A DNA stretch of 64,000 nt from Polynucleobacter necessarius (GTDB lineage Bacteria > Pseudomonadota > Gammaproteobacteria > Burkholderiales > Burkholderiaceae): contig NZ_LT606949.1 in NCBI RefSeq assembly GCF_900095215.1, forward strand, positions 238,283-302,282, written 5' to 3'. Numbering within the stretch: position 1 is the stretch's first letter; every line of letters begins with the position of its first letter. A model generated the notes under the pieces. The model was not told the DNA's origin and searched no databases. It saw only the letters and a program-made list of their open reading frames with translations. The translations under genes and the position numbers were made by a program. Below are positions 29,182-38,657 of this stretch, piece by piece.

Positions 29182-30156
29182 TTGAATAAAATAGTTATAA
29201 AAACTATCGTACTCCTAGCATTAATTGTCTTAAGTGTCTCGAGCATTGATTTAAATTTGATTGCACGACACATAAATTTAAATATATTATTGGCTATAAT
29301 TATTGTTCAGCCAGTAGTTATCCTATCAATTATGGCCGCAGGGAAAAGACTTTCAATTCTTTCTGGGATCATGGGCTGCACTTTTGTCAAATTCTCCACT
29401 GGCTTTAAGGCAACCATAATTTCATATGGCGCAGGTCTTCTTCTGCCGGCAAGAATATCTGAATTTTTAAAACCTGTATATATACGAAATCAATCAAAAA
29501 TATCTCTAAGTGCCGCATTGTCTGCTGTTTTTTTGGAGCGTGTTAGTGATATTGTTATATTGGGGCTCTTTGCCTGTTATGGAGCAATTTATTTTCTTGA
29601 GATCAATTTGGCGAAGATGCTTTTTTTAACTGGGCTTCTTATCGCCTCGATTTATTTTTCGCTAATCGCGGAGCAATCTCTAATTCGTTTAACTAAATTA
29701 ATTCCGTCGTTAATTTGGCGAAATTTCATCATTAAAATTATTCAAATTTGTACACAAAAGTTGAGGCAGAAATCAACTTACATAGCTTTTTCATTTGGAC
29801 TGATCGCCTGGGCTTTATCGTTTATTAATGTCATTATTTTCCTAAAGTTTCTCGGAATCGATTCTATCGGAATGAGGGGGTATATTGCCATCTTCCTGGG
29901 ATCAACAATTGGTGGGGCAGTCCCTGCATTACCAGGGGGTTTTGGTGCTTATGAGGCTTCTGTGGTTTATATCTTAAAAAGTTATGGATTTGGATTTGAT
30001 GAATCTTTAATCATTGCCCTTTCGTTGCATATAAGTCAGCTTGTATTTTCAGTTCTTGGCTTCATGTACTTAGCTACATTCGAGAAATTGGGTATATCTT
30101 CGTTAATGCGAGAGGTTGGATCTCTTAGACAAAAAAAGCATATTGAGACGCGATGA
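29182..30156 (+). CDS. AglD/MprF-like membrane protein (UPF0104, lysylphosphatidylglycerol synthase TM family)
   Basis: 324 residues, TTG start, about eight hydrophobic segments. Motifs of the family are visible: YGAGLLLPARISEFLKP near residue 84, FLERVSDI near 115 and GGAVPALPGGFGAYEAS near 245. Members lie next to polyprenyl-phosphate GT2 enzymes in many glycan clusters and are thought to help move or use lipid-linked sugars. This protein lacks the catalytic C-terminal domain of MprF. It overlaps the following GT2 by 4 bp. Frame intact. Confidence 0.8.
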   Translation: MNKIVIKTIVLLALIVLSVSSIDLNLIARHINLNILLAIIIVQPVVILSIMAAGKRLSILSGIMGCTFVKFSTGFKATIISYGAGLLLPARISEFLKPVYIRNQSKISLSAALSAVFLERVSDIVILGLFACYGAIYFLEINLAKMLFLTGLLIASIYFSLIAEQSLIRLTKLIPSLIWRNFIIKIIQICTQKLRQKSTYIAFSFGLIAWALSFINVIIFLKFLGIDSIGMRGYIAIFLGSTIGGAVPALPGGFGAYEASVVYILKSYGFGFDESLIIALSLHISQLVFSVLGFMYLATFEKLGISSLMREVGSLRQKKHIETR

Positions 30157-31052
30157 GAGCAGATCAAGCTCATCCCGAGATTACTGTGGTTTTACCAACA
30201 TACAATCGGTCTGAATTTATTGGCGATGCGATTAGAAGTGTTCTAGCCCAAACTTATACTAAATTTGAGCTGATTATTGTTGATGATGGTTCTGGTGATG
30301 ATACGGAATCTATAGTAAAAACATTTTCAGATCCCAGAATAATTTATTGCTATCAGCCCAATTCAGGAAGATCAATAGCGAGAAATAATGCCATCGCAAT
30401 AGCGCGTGGGAAATATATTGCATTTATTGATTCTGATGATATGTATCTTCCTAGAAAGTTAGAGATACAATACCGTCTCTTGGAGCGCACCCCCAGTACT
30501 GATATGGTTTATACATCAGCTAAATGTATAAATAGAGATGGTTCTTATCTATCTCAGAATTATAGAGCGACAATATCTGGAGCTATTTATACATCTATCG
30601 CTTTTTTTCGGCCGGTGACCATAATTCTTCCAACTGTAATGTTGCGAAAGTCTATTTTCAACCAAATAGGCAATTTTGATCAAAATATGAATCGTTTTGA
30701 AGATACCGATATGTGGAGAAGGGTATCTAAAGTTTCGCATATAGTGGCCTTACCTGAATTTACATGCTTGATTCGTACTCATGAGCAAAATAGCTTGGCC
30801 ACCCAAGACCCTCGATCTATTCTTGAGGCGCTACGTTACTATTCAAATAAAATTTTGAGCGAAGATAGGGATGCTGGAGCTTTGGTAATTAGGATGGGCT
30901 TGGGGCGACTTTATTGTTACTATGCCACTGCATTTTTGACTGTCAGTGGGTGGCATGGTTATAGCAAGGAAGCCTTTAATGTTGGCTTTCAATTTTGGCC
31001 GCCTATTGCAATTAAATACTATTTAACCAAGTTGAAGCATTCTTTAATCTAA
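30153..31052 (+). CDS. GT2 glycosyltransferase
   Basis: 299 residues. TVVLPTYNRSEFIGDAIRSVL, IIVDDGSGDDT, GRSIARNNAI and AFIDSDDMY (metal-binding SDD) form a complete GT2 domain; the C-terminal part has FEDTDMWRR, the usual catalytic ED region. Cytoplasmic face of the inner membrane, adding one sugar to the lipid-linked chain. It overlaps the previous gene by 4 bp and is separated from the next GT2 by 6 bp. Intact, in clear contrast to the three GT2 genes of the 5-7.8 kb module. Confidence 0.88.
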   Translation: MRADQAHPEITVVLPTYNRSEFIGDAIRSVLAQTYTKFELIIVDDGSGDDTESIVKTFSDPRIIYCYQPNSGRSIARNNAIAIARGKYIAFIDSDDMYLPRKLEIQYRLLERTPSTDMVYTSAKCINRDGSYLSQNYRATISGAIYTSIAFFRPVTIILPTVMLRKSIFNQIGNFDQNMNRFEDTDMWRRVSKVSHIVALPEFTCLIRTHEQNSLATQDPRSILEALRYYSNKILSEDRDAGALVIRMGLGRLYCYYATAFLTVSGWHGYSKEAFNVGFQFWPPIAIKYYLTKLKHSLI

Positions 31053-31058
31053 AGCTAA

Positions 31059-32054
31059 ATGTCAGACTTCAGTTTCTTTCCTCTAGTTTCGATAGTCATA
31101 CCGGTATTTAATGGGGGTGATTATTTAACTGAAGCTATAGAAAGTGCATTGGCTCAAAAATACCGAAATATTGAAATTCTTGTTATCAACGATGGTTCTT
31201 CTGATGATGGATGTACCGAAAAAATAGCAAGAGGGTATAGCAGCAAGATTAAATATTTTTTTAAAGAAAATGGGGGGACTGCTTCTGCTCTTAATTACGG
31301 TATTGATAAAATGCAGGGAGATTATTTTTCCTGGCTAAGTCATGATGATATTTATGCCCCGGAAAAAATTGAGGAACAAGTGCGTTACTTGTCGGAAATT
31401 GATGAATCTAAGCGTACAAGCGTAATTGTGTATTCAGACTTTTCAGTATTTTCAAAAAGTATTGAGCAGTCAGTGCCGATAGTATCGGAAAAAGTTTCGC
31501 CTGATGATTTCCAATTTTGGCTTGCAAAAGATAGTAATTTGCACGGATGTACATTATTGATTCCTAAGCAGTTATTATTAAATTTTGGCGGTTTTGATGA
31601 GTCTTTGTCTACAACCCAAGATTACGACCTTTGGTTCCGGTTGGCTAGAGCAAATCATTTTCATCAAATACAGAAAAATTATGTATATAGTCGTATACAC
31701 CACAATCAAAATAGCGTGATATTGCAAGATGTTGCTAAGAATGAATGTAAAAAACTTTATTCTGAATTTGTAGTTGAAATCGAGAGAGGTAATTCAAATA
31801 AGGCATGCAAGCAAGATTTTTTTGTTAACTATTTACTATTGACAATAAGCATGCTGAAGAGAGGTTTTTATAGAGCAGCCTACTTAAGTCTAGAGCATAC
31901 ATTAAGATCGTTCTCCCACTCATCTTGGTTGTCAAAGCTACTGGCCATAAAAATTATCGTTACAGAGCTAATGCTCTACCCTATCAGGACTGTTGTTCGG
32001 AGGCTTCCAAGAGTATTTCGCTCGCGGCTAAAGAATATTTTTGGCCTTAATTAG
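31059..32054 (+). CDS. GT2 glycosyltransferase
   Basis: 331 residues with SIVIPVFNGGDYLTEAIESAL, VINDGSSDDG, GGTASALNYGI and WLSHDDIY, where HDD is the metal site; TTQDYDLWFR near residue 187 is the acceptor-side motif. The C-terminal 100 residues are basic and amphipathic and probably bind the membrane. Same operon as its neighbours. Donor and acceptor unknown. Confidence 0.87.
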   Translation: MSDFSFFPLVSIVIPVFNGGDYLTEAIESALAQKYRNIEILVINDGSSDDGCTEKIARGYSSKIKYFFKENGGTASALNYGIDKMQGDYFSWLSHDDIYAPEKIEEQVRYLSEIDESKRTSVIVYSDFSVFSKSIEQSVPIVSEKVSPDDFQFWLAKDSNLHGCTLLIPKQLLLNFGGFDESLSTTQDYDLWFRLARANHFHQIQKNYVYSRIHHNQNSVILQDVAKNECKKLYSEFVVEIERGNSNKACKQDFFVNYLLLTISMLKRGFYRAAYLSLEHTLRSFSHSSWLSKLLAIKIIVTELMLYPIRTVVRRLPRVFRSRLKNIFGLN

Positions 32055-32092
32055 CTATTTCTATCAAATTATCTACAGATTTAAAAAATTCC

Positions 32093-33130
32093 ATGGCGAG
32101 AATTATCTTATATGCCCCTAATGTACATATAGGCGGTGGACTTACTCTTCTGCGATCCGCCATTAAGTCTAGCCCAACAGCAATTGCTATTGCTTTCATG
32201 GATAGGCGCACGAAGAAGAAAAACCTTTTGACCGCTAACGCGAAAGTATTTTGGGTGAAAAATTCACTTTTATCGCGTTTTATTTCCGAAATAAATTTAT
32301 ATCTTATAAGTAAGCCAGAAGATACCGTAATATGTTTTCATGGGCTTCCCCCATTGCTAAAATTGGCTGCGCGTGTCGTAGTGGCGCCTCAAAACCGTTT
32401 GGTTTTAGACCGAGTGTCTTTGGAGGCATATCCTTGGAATGTCCGTATTAGAACATTCCTTGAGCGTCTTTGGTTTAAATATCTTGAGAGACATGCAAGT
32501 TGTTTTATAGCGCCTACTATTTCAATGAAAAAATTAATTGAACTAAAAATAACAAAGCCAACCCCTATACTTATTGGGAGAGTGCAAGACTATCTACCTG
32601 ATATTGCGGCAATAAAAAATATTACACATGGTCAGGATGGCCCTGAATATGATTTTATATATGTCGCTGATGGTCAACCACATAAGAATCATAAAAATTT
32701 ACTCGAGGCTTGGAGAATATTGCAGGATTGGGGATTGCATCCTTCGTTGGCTTTGACAGTAGATTGCGTTGCTTTCCAAGAGGTTTGTGCCTTGATCGAG
32801 CATTATCGGAGCCAGCATTCCATCGTTGTGAATAATCTGGGTTGCATCGAACGTGAAAATATTTTTGAGACATATAAGGGTGTAAGTGCGTTGATATATC
32901 CGTCATTTGTAGAGGCACTTGGATTGCCTTTAATGGAGGCCGCTCATTTTGGTTTGCCTATTGTTGGTTCTGAATTGGATTATCTGAGAGATGTGGTCGA
33001 TCCTGTTGAGTCTTTTGATCCTAATTCGCCCGTTTCAATCGCTAGAGCTGTTGTTCGGTTTTTTGGTGAAAAAAATATCGCCATTGAAGTGGGTAGAATG
33101 GATTCTTTTTGGGATATTGCGCTGCAATGA
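32093..33130 (+). CDS. GT4-like glycosyltransferase
   Basis: 345 residues, beginning with IILYAPNVHIGGGLTLLRSA and, in the donor domain, YVADGQPHKNHKNLLEAW, ALTVDCV and the E-x7-E motif EALGLPLMEAAHFGLPIVGSE near residues 269-285. The GGG near the N-terminus suits sugar-nucleotide enzymes of GT4. The stop overlaps the next start (ATGA). Probably adds one residue of the repeat. Frame intact. Confidence 0.85.
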   Translation: MARIILYAPNVHIGGGLTLLRSAIKSSPTAIAIAFMDRRTKKKNLLTANAKVFWVKNSLLSRFISEINLYLISKPEDTVICFHGLPPLLKLAARVVVAPQNRLVLDRVSLEAYPWNVRIRTFLERLWFKYLERHASCFIAPTISMKKLIELKITKPTPILIGRVQDYLPDIAAIKNITHGQDGPEYDFIYVADGQPHKNHKNLLEAWRILQDWGLHPSLALTVDCVAFQEVCALIEHYRSQHSIVVNNLGCIERENIFETYKGVSALIYPSFVEALGLPLMEAAHFGLPIVGSELDYLRDVVDPVESFDPNSPVSIARAVVRFFGEKNIAIEVGRMDSFWDIALQ

Positions 33131-34344
33131 GAGTATTAATTTGGACGCAATTTTTTTGGCCGGAAAATTTTTTTATAAATTCTGTATCCAGAGATTTAGC
33201 AAGAGAGCTAGGCGGTGTAACGGTGTTGACTGGCAAGCCAAACTATCCACAAGGTCGATTCTTTGAAGGGTACCGAGGTTTTGGATTTTCAAAAGAAAAC
33301 TATTTCGGTTGCAATGTTTATAGAATACCAGTCATTGCGCGAGGAAATAAGTCTCTCACTGGGTTGTTGTTAAGTTATTTATCATTCATCTTTTCTGGGT
33401 ATTTTTTTGCACCATTTTTATTAAAAAATAAGAAGTTTGATCATGTTTTTGTATTTGCTAGCTCTCCTTTGCTTCAGGCCTTACCGGCTGTTTATATTGC
33501 ATGGCGCAAAAATGCTAGATTGGTAATTTGGGTTCAGGACATTTGGCCCGATGTTTTAACGTCTGTTGGGTTTGCAAGCAGAAAGTGGCTAATAAAATTG
33601 GTGGGGTTATTTGTAAACTATATCTACCATAATTCCAGTCTAATATTGATTCAATCCGAGGGTTTCAGGAAATCTATCGAGGCAAGGGTAAGAGATAGAA
33701 ATAAGATTCATTATCTACCTAATTCTGTTGAAATATTGCATCCTAATTCAGCACCTAATCCGCTGCCTTTTGGATTGCTCGATGACTTATCAAGGCAATT
33801 TTCAATTGTATTTGCTGGAAATATTGGCAGAGCACAGTCATGTGAAACCATTGTTGAGGCGGCAAAGCTATTGCAATCTAATTGTGATATTAAAATTTTT
33901 CTTGTTGGCGATGGATCTCAGTCTTGTTTTATTCGCGATCAGATAGAGCGCTTCAAGCTTACCAATATTGTAATGACTGGATTTATTCATCCAGCTCTAA
34001 TGCCGTCAGTTTATTCTGCGTCATCAGCATTGTTGCTAACTTTGTCCGACAATTTGGCGCTATCTAGTACTGTACCAAGCAAATTACAAAGCTATCTTCA
34101 TGCAGGAAAACCAATTATTGCATCAATTAATGGTGATGCCGCAGAAATAATAATAAGCGCTAATGCAGGATTTGTGTGTCCTGCCGAAAAGCCGGTTCAG
34201 TTGGCAGCTTTAATTTGTGATCTACACAGAATGTCGCCGTCGAATCGTGCTGCATTAGGGGTTAATGCTCAAAATTATTTTGATTCTCATTTTAGTATTA
34301 GCGCTACAACAAAGAGATTAATTGAATATTTCTCAAATTTGTAA
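33127..34344 (+). CDS. WbuB-like GT4 glycosyltransferase (possible L-FucNAc/L-QuiNAc transferase)
   Basis: 405 residues from ATG 33127, which overlaps the previous stop by 4 bp and is preferred to the upstream frame start at 33109. RVLIWTQFFWPENFFINS and VTVLTGKPNYPQGRFFEGY are the signature opening of the WbuB/WcaI group; WVQDIWPDVL and the C-terminal PSKLQSYLHAGKPIIASI follow. In E. coli O26, WbuB transfers L-FucNAc. With a UDP-L-FucNAc/QuiNAc pathway in the same cluster, a similar role as the second, L-sugar-adding step is a reasonable inference. This is the last gene of the intact block. Confidence 0.82.
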   Translation: MRVLIWTQFFWPENFFINSVSRDLARELGGVTVLTGKPNYPQGRFFEGYRGFGFSKENYFGCNVYRIPVIARGNKSLTGLLLSYLSFIFSGYFFAPFLLKNKKFDHVFVFASSPLLQALPAVYIAWRKNARLVIWVQDIWPDVLTSVGFASRKWLIKLVGLFVNYIYHNSSLILIQSEGFRKSIEARVRDRNKIHYLPNSVEILHPNSAPNPLPFGLLDDLSRQFSIVFAGNIGRAQSCETIVEAAKLLQSNCDIKIFLVGDGSQSCFIRDQIERFKLTNIVMTGFIHPALMPSVYSASSALLLTLSDNLALSSTVPSKLQSYLHAGKPIIASINGDAAEIIISANAGFVCPAEKPVQLAALICDLHRMSPSNRAALGVNAQNYFDSHFSISATTKRLIEYFSNL

Positions 34345-34546
34345 AATTTTATGCACCTGATTTTCAGGGCTTTACTCATGCTAATGCTGCCTCTTCTAAT
34401 TGATGGCATCGATGAAATATCATGCTGATGTCGCAAGAAGTGTCCGTAAGTGACGAAGATACAAACCTCAAATGTGCGTTTTACAAAAAGACTTACTCTC
34501 AAATTGAGTGAGAAAAGCGAGAAGGGGATGTTTGACCCCAAACCGT

Positions 34547-35650
34547 TTATCTTCTGTTTACAAGATACTCCGGTATCTTATAGCGCACGATTCCCCAGTA
34601 TATCCAGGCATAGCTTATTGCAAAGAGTATGGCAAACCCTTTTAGGGCTAGGTGATATCGCCAGAAAAGCACTGCAGGTATGACGCCCAATAGACAGATC
34701 AACCAAAGATAGGGTGATGTCATTGAGTTTCGATAGATCAACATACGCCGATCGTTTCCGCCATCATCCCAGCGGACAACTCGGCGATAAATAAGTTGGT
34801 GAAGATGTGATGCATCTGGCATGCCGGGATGAACCCTCTTGAGTATGACTCTGCGATAAATGGTGAAGAGCGTTTCAAATATGGGGTAGATGCAAAGTAA
34901 CAATGGAAACCATTTGGACACCTCAGGGTGTCTTGCCGTTAAGAGAACTGAGAGCTCCGCAATCCAAAAGCCAATCAGATAAGATCCCCCATCACCTAGG
35001 AAGATAAGACCTCTCGGATAGTTCCAAGCTAAAAATCCTAATAGAGCACCAATCATGGCTAAGGCAGCAATCATGATTTGAGCATCACCAACTTGAAATG
35101 CAACATAAGCAAGGCCGCCCAAAATAATAATGGCGACCATGCTTGAAAGTCCATTATATCCATCAATGATGTTAAAGGCATTTGCAACGCCGGCAACTGC
35201 AAAGCAGGTAATGCCAATAGCTATAGCGGGGTAAGCAAGCATTAAATTGTCAATTCCCAGGAGCTGAACGGATGTGAGCCAGCCGCCTAAGAGATGTCCC
35301 GCAATGGCGGCTGCGATAAAGGTGGCAATGAGCCTAACCTTAACACCAACCTTTTTTGTAATATCCTCTAAAAATCCTGATAGAAAAGCTGGTAGCGAGG
35401 ATGCTATAAGAATGAACCCAAACTTTCCTATAGTTTCGTTTTCAAAATGGCGCACTGCTAATGCAATAAAAAGGCCGAGCAATATTCCAAGCCCACCGAT
35501 TCGAGGAACTGCATGAGTATGAAATTTTTGTATACCACTGATATCTGAGTCAGCGCTAAATTTAGAATGCAAATGACTGTTACGAATCACCCAAAGTGTG
35601 ATTAATAGAGATGTCAAGAAGGAGATGGCTAAAACACTCATAGTCCCCAT
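34547..35650 (-). CDS. WecA/WbpL-type undecaprenyl-phosphate sugar-phosphate transferase
   Basis: 367 residues (or 364 from the ATG at 35641) with about ten membrane helices. HTHAVPRIGGLGIL, NAFNIIDGYNGLSS (metal-binding Asp pair), LGDGGSYLIGF and the cytoplasmic HPGMPDASHLHQL loop define the polyprenyl-phosphate N-acetylhexosamine-1-phosphate transferase family (WecA, WbpL). It starts O-antigen synthesis by putting the first sugar phosphate on undecaprenyl phosphate. It faces the intact block tail-to-tail across about 200 bp and probably serves it. No lesion. Confidence 0.88.
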   Translation of the reverse strand: MGTMSVLAISFLTSLLITLWVIRNSHLHSKFSADSDISGIQKFHTHAVPRIGGLGILLGLFIALAVRHFENETIGKFGFILIASSLPAFLSGFLEDITKKVGVKVRLIATFIAAAIAGHLLGGWLTSVQLLGIDNLMLAYPAIAIGITCFAVAGVANAFNIIDGYNGLSSMVAIIILGGLAYVAFQVGDAQIMIAALAMIGALLGFLAWNYPRGLIFLGDGGSYLIGFWIAELSVLLTARHPEVSKWFPLLLCIYPIFETLFTIYRRVILKRVHPGMPDASHLHQLIYRRVVRWDDGGNDRRMLIYRNSMTSPYLWLICLLGVIPAVLFWRYHLALKGFAILFAISYAWIYWGIVRYKIPEYLVNRR

Positions 35651-35705
35651 TTAAAAATTTACAGCCTTATTTATGCCTCTATTTTAATCTATCTTACATC
35701 TGCTT

Positions 35706-36726
35706 TTAGGGCACCAAACTCAAAAACAAATACTCCAAGAATATAATAATGTGACCAATCCCTTGTAATAAAGTTGTTTTACCAATCGCTAGAGTGAATG
35801 CTCCAATAAAGAAACTCAAGTACATCCGCACCATATTTGAGATCGCTGATTCCTAGGCTGAGGGGGAGATTAAAGAGGATTGCAATGGCTGCCGCGGTCG
35901 GAATGGTGAGGCCAATACTGGCCAATGCCGATCTAAGCGCTAAATTCAAACTACTTTGCAAGCGATTGGCTTTGGCTGCTCTAACGGCTGCAAAGCCTTC
36001 TGGCATCAATACCAATAGAGCGATAGCGATACCTACAATGGTTTTAGGTGCTCCAGCTGCTTTTACTCCTGCCTCAATCGCGGGGCTTAATTGCTCTGCA
36101 AGACCTACTACAGTAATCAACGACAGTATCAATAAGGCGGCGCTTGCTGTTGTTTTAAGATTGCTAGGTTTTTGAGCATGAAAATTACTATCCGTTTTTT
36201 TATCTTCAGTCTTTGGTAAGTAGTAATCGCGATGGCTAACGGTTTGGAAGCACAGAAATGCAATATAAAGCGCAAACGAAGCAATGCCAGCAAAGGCTAG
36301 TTGACTCTTGGTAAAGTCAGGGCCTGGTGTACTTACTGTCACAATGGGCATTACCAAAATAAAGGTAGCTAATGCGGTCAGTACCGCTAAAGCAGAGTTA
36401 GCGCCCTCATTGCGAAAAGTCATCTCATGACGGGTAAGGCCGCCTACAAAGATGCAAAGACCAATTACACCGTTTACCACAATCATCACCGTCGCAAAAA
36501 CGGCGTCACGTGCAATAAATTGAGCGCCTTCATGACCTGTAAGTATCATTGAGATAATCAGCGATACTGCAATAATGGTGACGCTGATTGATAACACCAA
36601 TGTGCCAAATGGCTCACCAGTTTTATGAGCAATGACTTCTGCATTATGAACTGCAGAAAGAATAGCTCCAATGAGTGTGATGCTCATTAGGGCAATAAAC
36701 CAAGTTTGACTTAATAAGTCAGTCAT
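35706..36726 (-). pseudogene. chaA: Ca2+/H+ antiporter ChaA, C-terminal frameshift
   Basis: The frame from 36726 encodes a ChaA-type cation/proton antiporter: AVHNAEVIAHKTGEPFGTLVLSIS with the first acidic exchange motif, GHEGAQFIARD, and LMPEGFAAVRAAKANRLQSSLNLALGS-like second motif. After VLEFL, near 35825, the frame slides by one base and ends at 35779. The correct frame continues with FTLAIGKTTLLQGIGH and ends at TAA 35706-35708. Only the last 40 or so residues, one to two helices, are lost, so some activity is not excluded, but the usual length is clearly broken. No partner gene is needed for this family. Confidence 0.8.
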
Positions 36727-36822
36727 AGATGCGATCTGGAAAATAAGGTTAAGCTAGCAGGTGAATTCACCTTAAACACTATTGATGAATAATTACTGAT
36801 GACTGAGAGTCTATAACTATCC

Positions 36823-37185
36823 ATGAAAGCCATTATTTTATTTGGGCACGGAGCGCGAGATAGTCGTTGGCGCGAGCCCTTTGACCGTCTGGTTGATCTC
36901 TGGCGCGCTCAGCATTCTGGCGTACTTGTGGAATTAGCATTTTTAGAAATGATGCAGCCCTCTTTGGAGGAGGCGGTTACCTCTTTAGTGGGTAAGGGTG
37001 CTACTGACATTGCTATCGTGCCAGTGTTCTTTGGTCAGGGTGGTCACTTACGTAATGATTTCCCAGTCTTGTTACAAAATTGCCGGGGTAAGTTCCAGAA
37101 TATTTCTTTAAGCGCTACGCCTGCCGTTGGGGAAGACTCGGCTGTCTTGCAAGCCATTGTCGATTTCGGAGCCAGAGCCCTCTAA
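36823..37185 (+). CDS. cbiX: CbiX-like sirohydrochlorin chelatase (short form)
   Basis: 120 residues, the length of the short CbiXS form. FGHGARDSRW holds the metal-binding His; LAFLEMMQPSLEEAV and IVPVFFGQGGHLRNDFP (second His) are standard. It inserts iron or cobalt into sirohydrochlorin, here most likely Fe2+ to make sirohaem for sulfite reductase. It is divergent from chaA and converges on cobA, with a 78-bp overlap of the two coding ends. The protein itself looks intact although its presumed client, CysI, is broken. Confidence 0.85.
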   Translation: MKAIILFGHGARDSRWREPFDRLVDLWRAQHSGVLVELAFLEMMQPSLEEAVTSLVGKGATDIAIVPVFFGQGGHLRNDFPVLLQNCRGKFQNISLSATPAVGEDSAVLQAIVDFGARAL

Positions 37186-37989
37186 GCTAGTGCTATTCTC
37201 TTTTTTGTTTCTCAGAGCCTCGCCAATCATGATGAGTGCTGGCGAGCTACTATCAAACCATGGGTCCGCTTTACCTTTAGCCAATTCCGCTAAGGTGCTA
37301 ACCCATAGGCGTTCACGGGCAGTGCTAACCGCTTCCAATATTTGTACAGGTGTATCGCTCTTTTGATTGGGGCTTTGCTCAATGAGTTGCTGAGCAATAC
37401 AAGCGGCATCTTTACGACCCATGTAGTAGACCAGAGTATCGGCGCTCGGATTGGGGAGTGGCTGAATAACTTGTCTCGGAGCAGTATGTTCAGTGCCTTC
37501 AGTACCTTGCGCCAGCGTAACAAACGCAACGCTTCTACTCATACCCCTGAGCGTTAATGATTGCTGAATGCTGACAGCACCAGCAAGCGCGACGGTAATT
37601 CCGGGTACAACTTCCACTGCAATACCAGCAGCCTTCAGCGTCTGAATTTCTTCATCGGCACGGCCAAAGAGCATCGGGTCGCCACCTTTGAGGTGCACGA
37701 TCACTCGATGTTTCTGGGCTGCATCTACTAAACGTTGATTAATAAATTGTTGCGCGGATGACAGCTTGCCACAACGCTTGCCCACTTCTATCTGAAGCGC
37801 TTGCGGGCATAGTGTCAACATTTCAGGATCGACTAATGCATCGTAGAACACGATGTCAGCTTGCCAAAGTAATTTCGCGCCACGTACAGTAATGAGGTCT
37901 ACTGAGCTAGGGCCAGCGCCAACCAAATACACCTTTCCTGGTGTATTGGCTGTTGTATTGACTACGTGTGCGGTGGGCTTGATTGCCAT
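37108..37989 (-). CDS. cobA: Uroporphyrinogen-III C-methyltransferase (CobA/SumT)
   Basis: 293 residues. VYLVGAGPSSVDLITVRGAKLL, DALVDPEML, HLKGGDPMLFGRADEEIQ and VEVVPGIT are the conserved SAM- and substrate-binding motifs; YYMGRK follows near residue 190. It methylates uroporphyrinogen III twice to precorrin-2 for sirohaem. The last 40 residues after IGEALRNK are low-complexity, lie over the 3' end of cbiX and exceed the usual length, which suggests that the original stop codon has been lost and translation runs on. The catalytic part appears sound. Upstream of it cysN, cysD and cysH, usual neighbours in this group, are missing. Confidence 0.83.
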   Translation of the reverse strand: MAIKPTAHVVNTTANTPGKVYLVGAGPSSVDLITVRGAKLLWQADIVFYDALVDPEMLTLCPQALQIEVGKRCGKLSSAQQFINQRLVDAAQKHRVIVHLKGGDPMLFGRADEEIQTLKAAGIAVEVVPGITVALAGAVSIQQSLTLRGMSRSVAFVTLAQGTEGTEHTAPRQVIQPLPNPSADTLVYYMGRKDAACIAQQLIEQSPNQKSDTPVQILEAVSTARERLWVSTLAELAKGKADPWFDSSSPALIMIGEALRNKKENSTSLEGSGSEIDNGLQDSRVFPNGRRSA

Positions 37990-38054
37990 ATATTGAGTTG
38001 TTTGAGTTTTTTTGGACGGTTATTTTTTGAACCGTTATTTGTATTAATGCTTAC

Positions 38055-38657
38055 TTATGCACCCAAGTTAGCGCGTGTAGTTCTGAGTCCGCGCCAACTG
38101 TTTTGTGTAGTAACGCTAAACAGATCAAATTGCTTGAGTGCGACATCGAGCTTCTGATCGGGGCGTAGCGCAAAGCTGTCAAAGCCTACACGCGCACCTT
38201 GTAATCACTGATCAACGAGGACATCGCCTATCGCCCGAATCTCACCAGTCCATTGAAAGCGGTCTCTCAGCAAAGCTGCAGTACTAAGGCTGCTACCATC
38301 TCTAAAAATAGGAAAGTGTGCTGCCACCAGGGGCCATACCGTTTTACCGGCTTCAATCACATCAGCGTGTTTGAGGATGTCAACATCGGTTGCAAACCAA
38401 ACACCGATTTGACCATTCTTGGCTTTAGCAATCACATCAGCTTCATTGTGATGTTCGATCCACCATTTAAATGGCATGAGAATTTTGTGCTCTTTAGAGT
38501 GTCCTGGCTCGATATCTGGCAATCCACCTTCATCCTGGCTACCACTCCAAATTTGCCATTCATTTTGGGCTAACGTTGGTTTGCCGCCTTTAGGAAAATG
38601 CAAAACCTCTGGATGTGCAGGTATGAAATTGACATTAGATATTGGAGTCACGCGCAT
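38055..38657 (-). pseudogene. DUF934 protein of the sulfite-reduction operon, in-frame TGA
   Basis: The frame from 38657 carries the DUF934 core (FKWWIEH, GVWFATDVD, WPLVAAHFPIFRDGSS, RAIGDVLVDQ), then TGA at 38205-38207. The same frame continues with LQGARVGFDSFALRPDQ and ends at TAA 38055, giving 200 codons, the normal length. One nonsense mutation is enough to explain it. DUF934 genes sit next to cysI and cysH in beta- and gammaproteobacteria, and act in assimilatory sulfate reduction by an unclear mechanism. The start overlaps the end of cysI by 10 bp, so the two were coupled. Confidence 0.85.

Noticed and set aside
32655..32918. Minus-strand 87-codon frame inside the GT4 gene
   Set aside because: It lies wholly within an intact glycosyltransferase and has no recognisable features; treated as a shadow frame.
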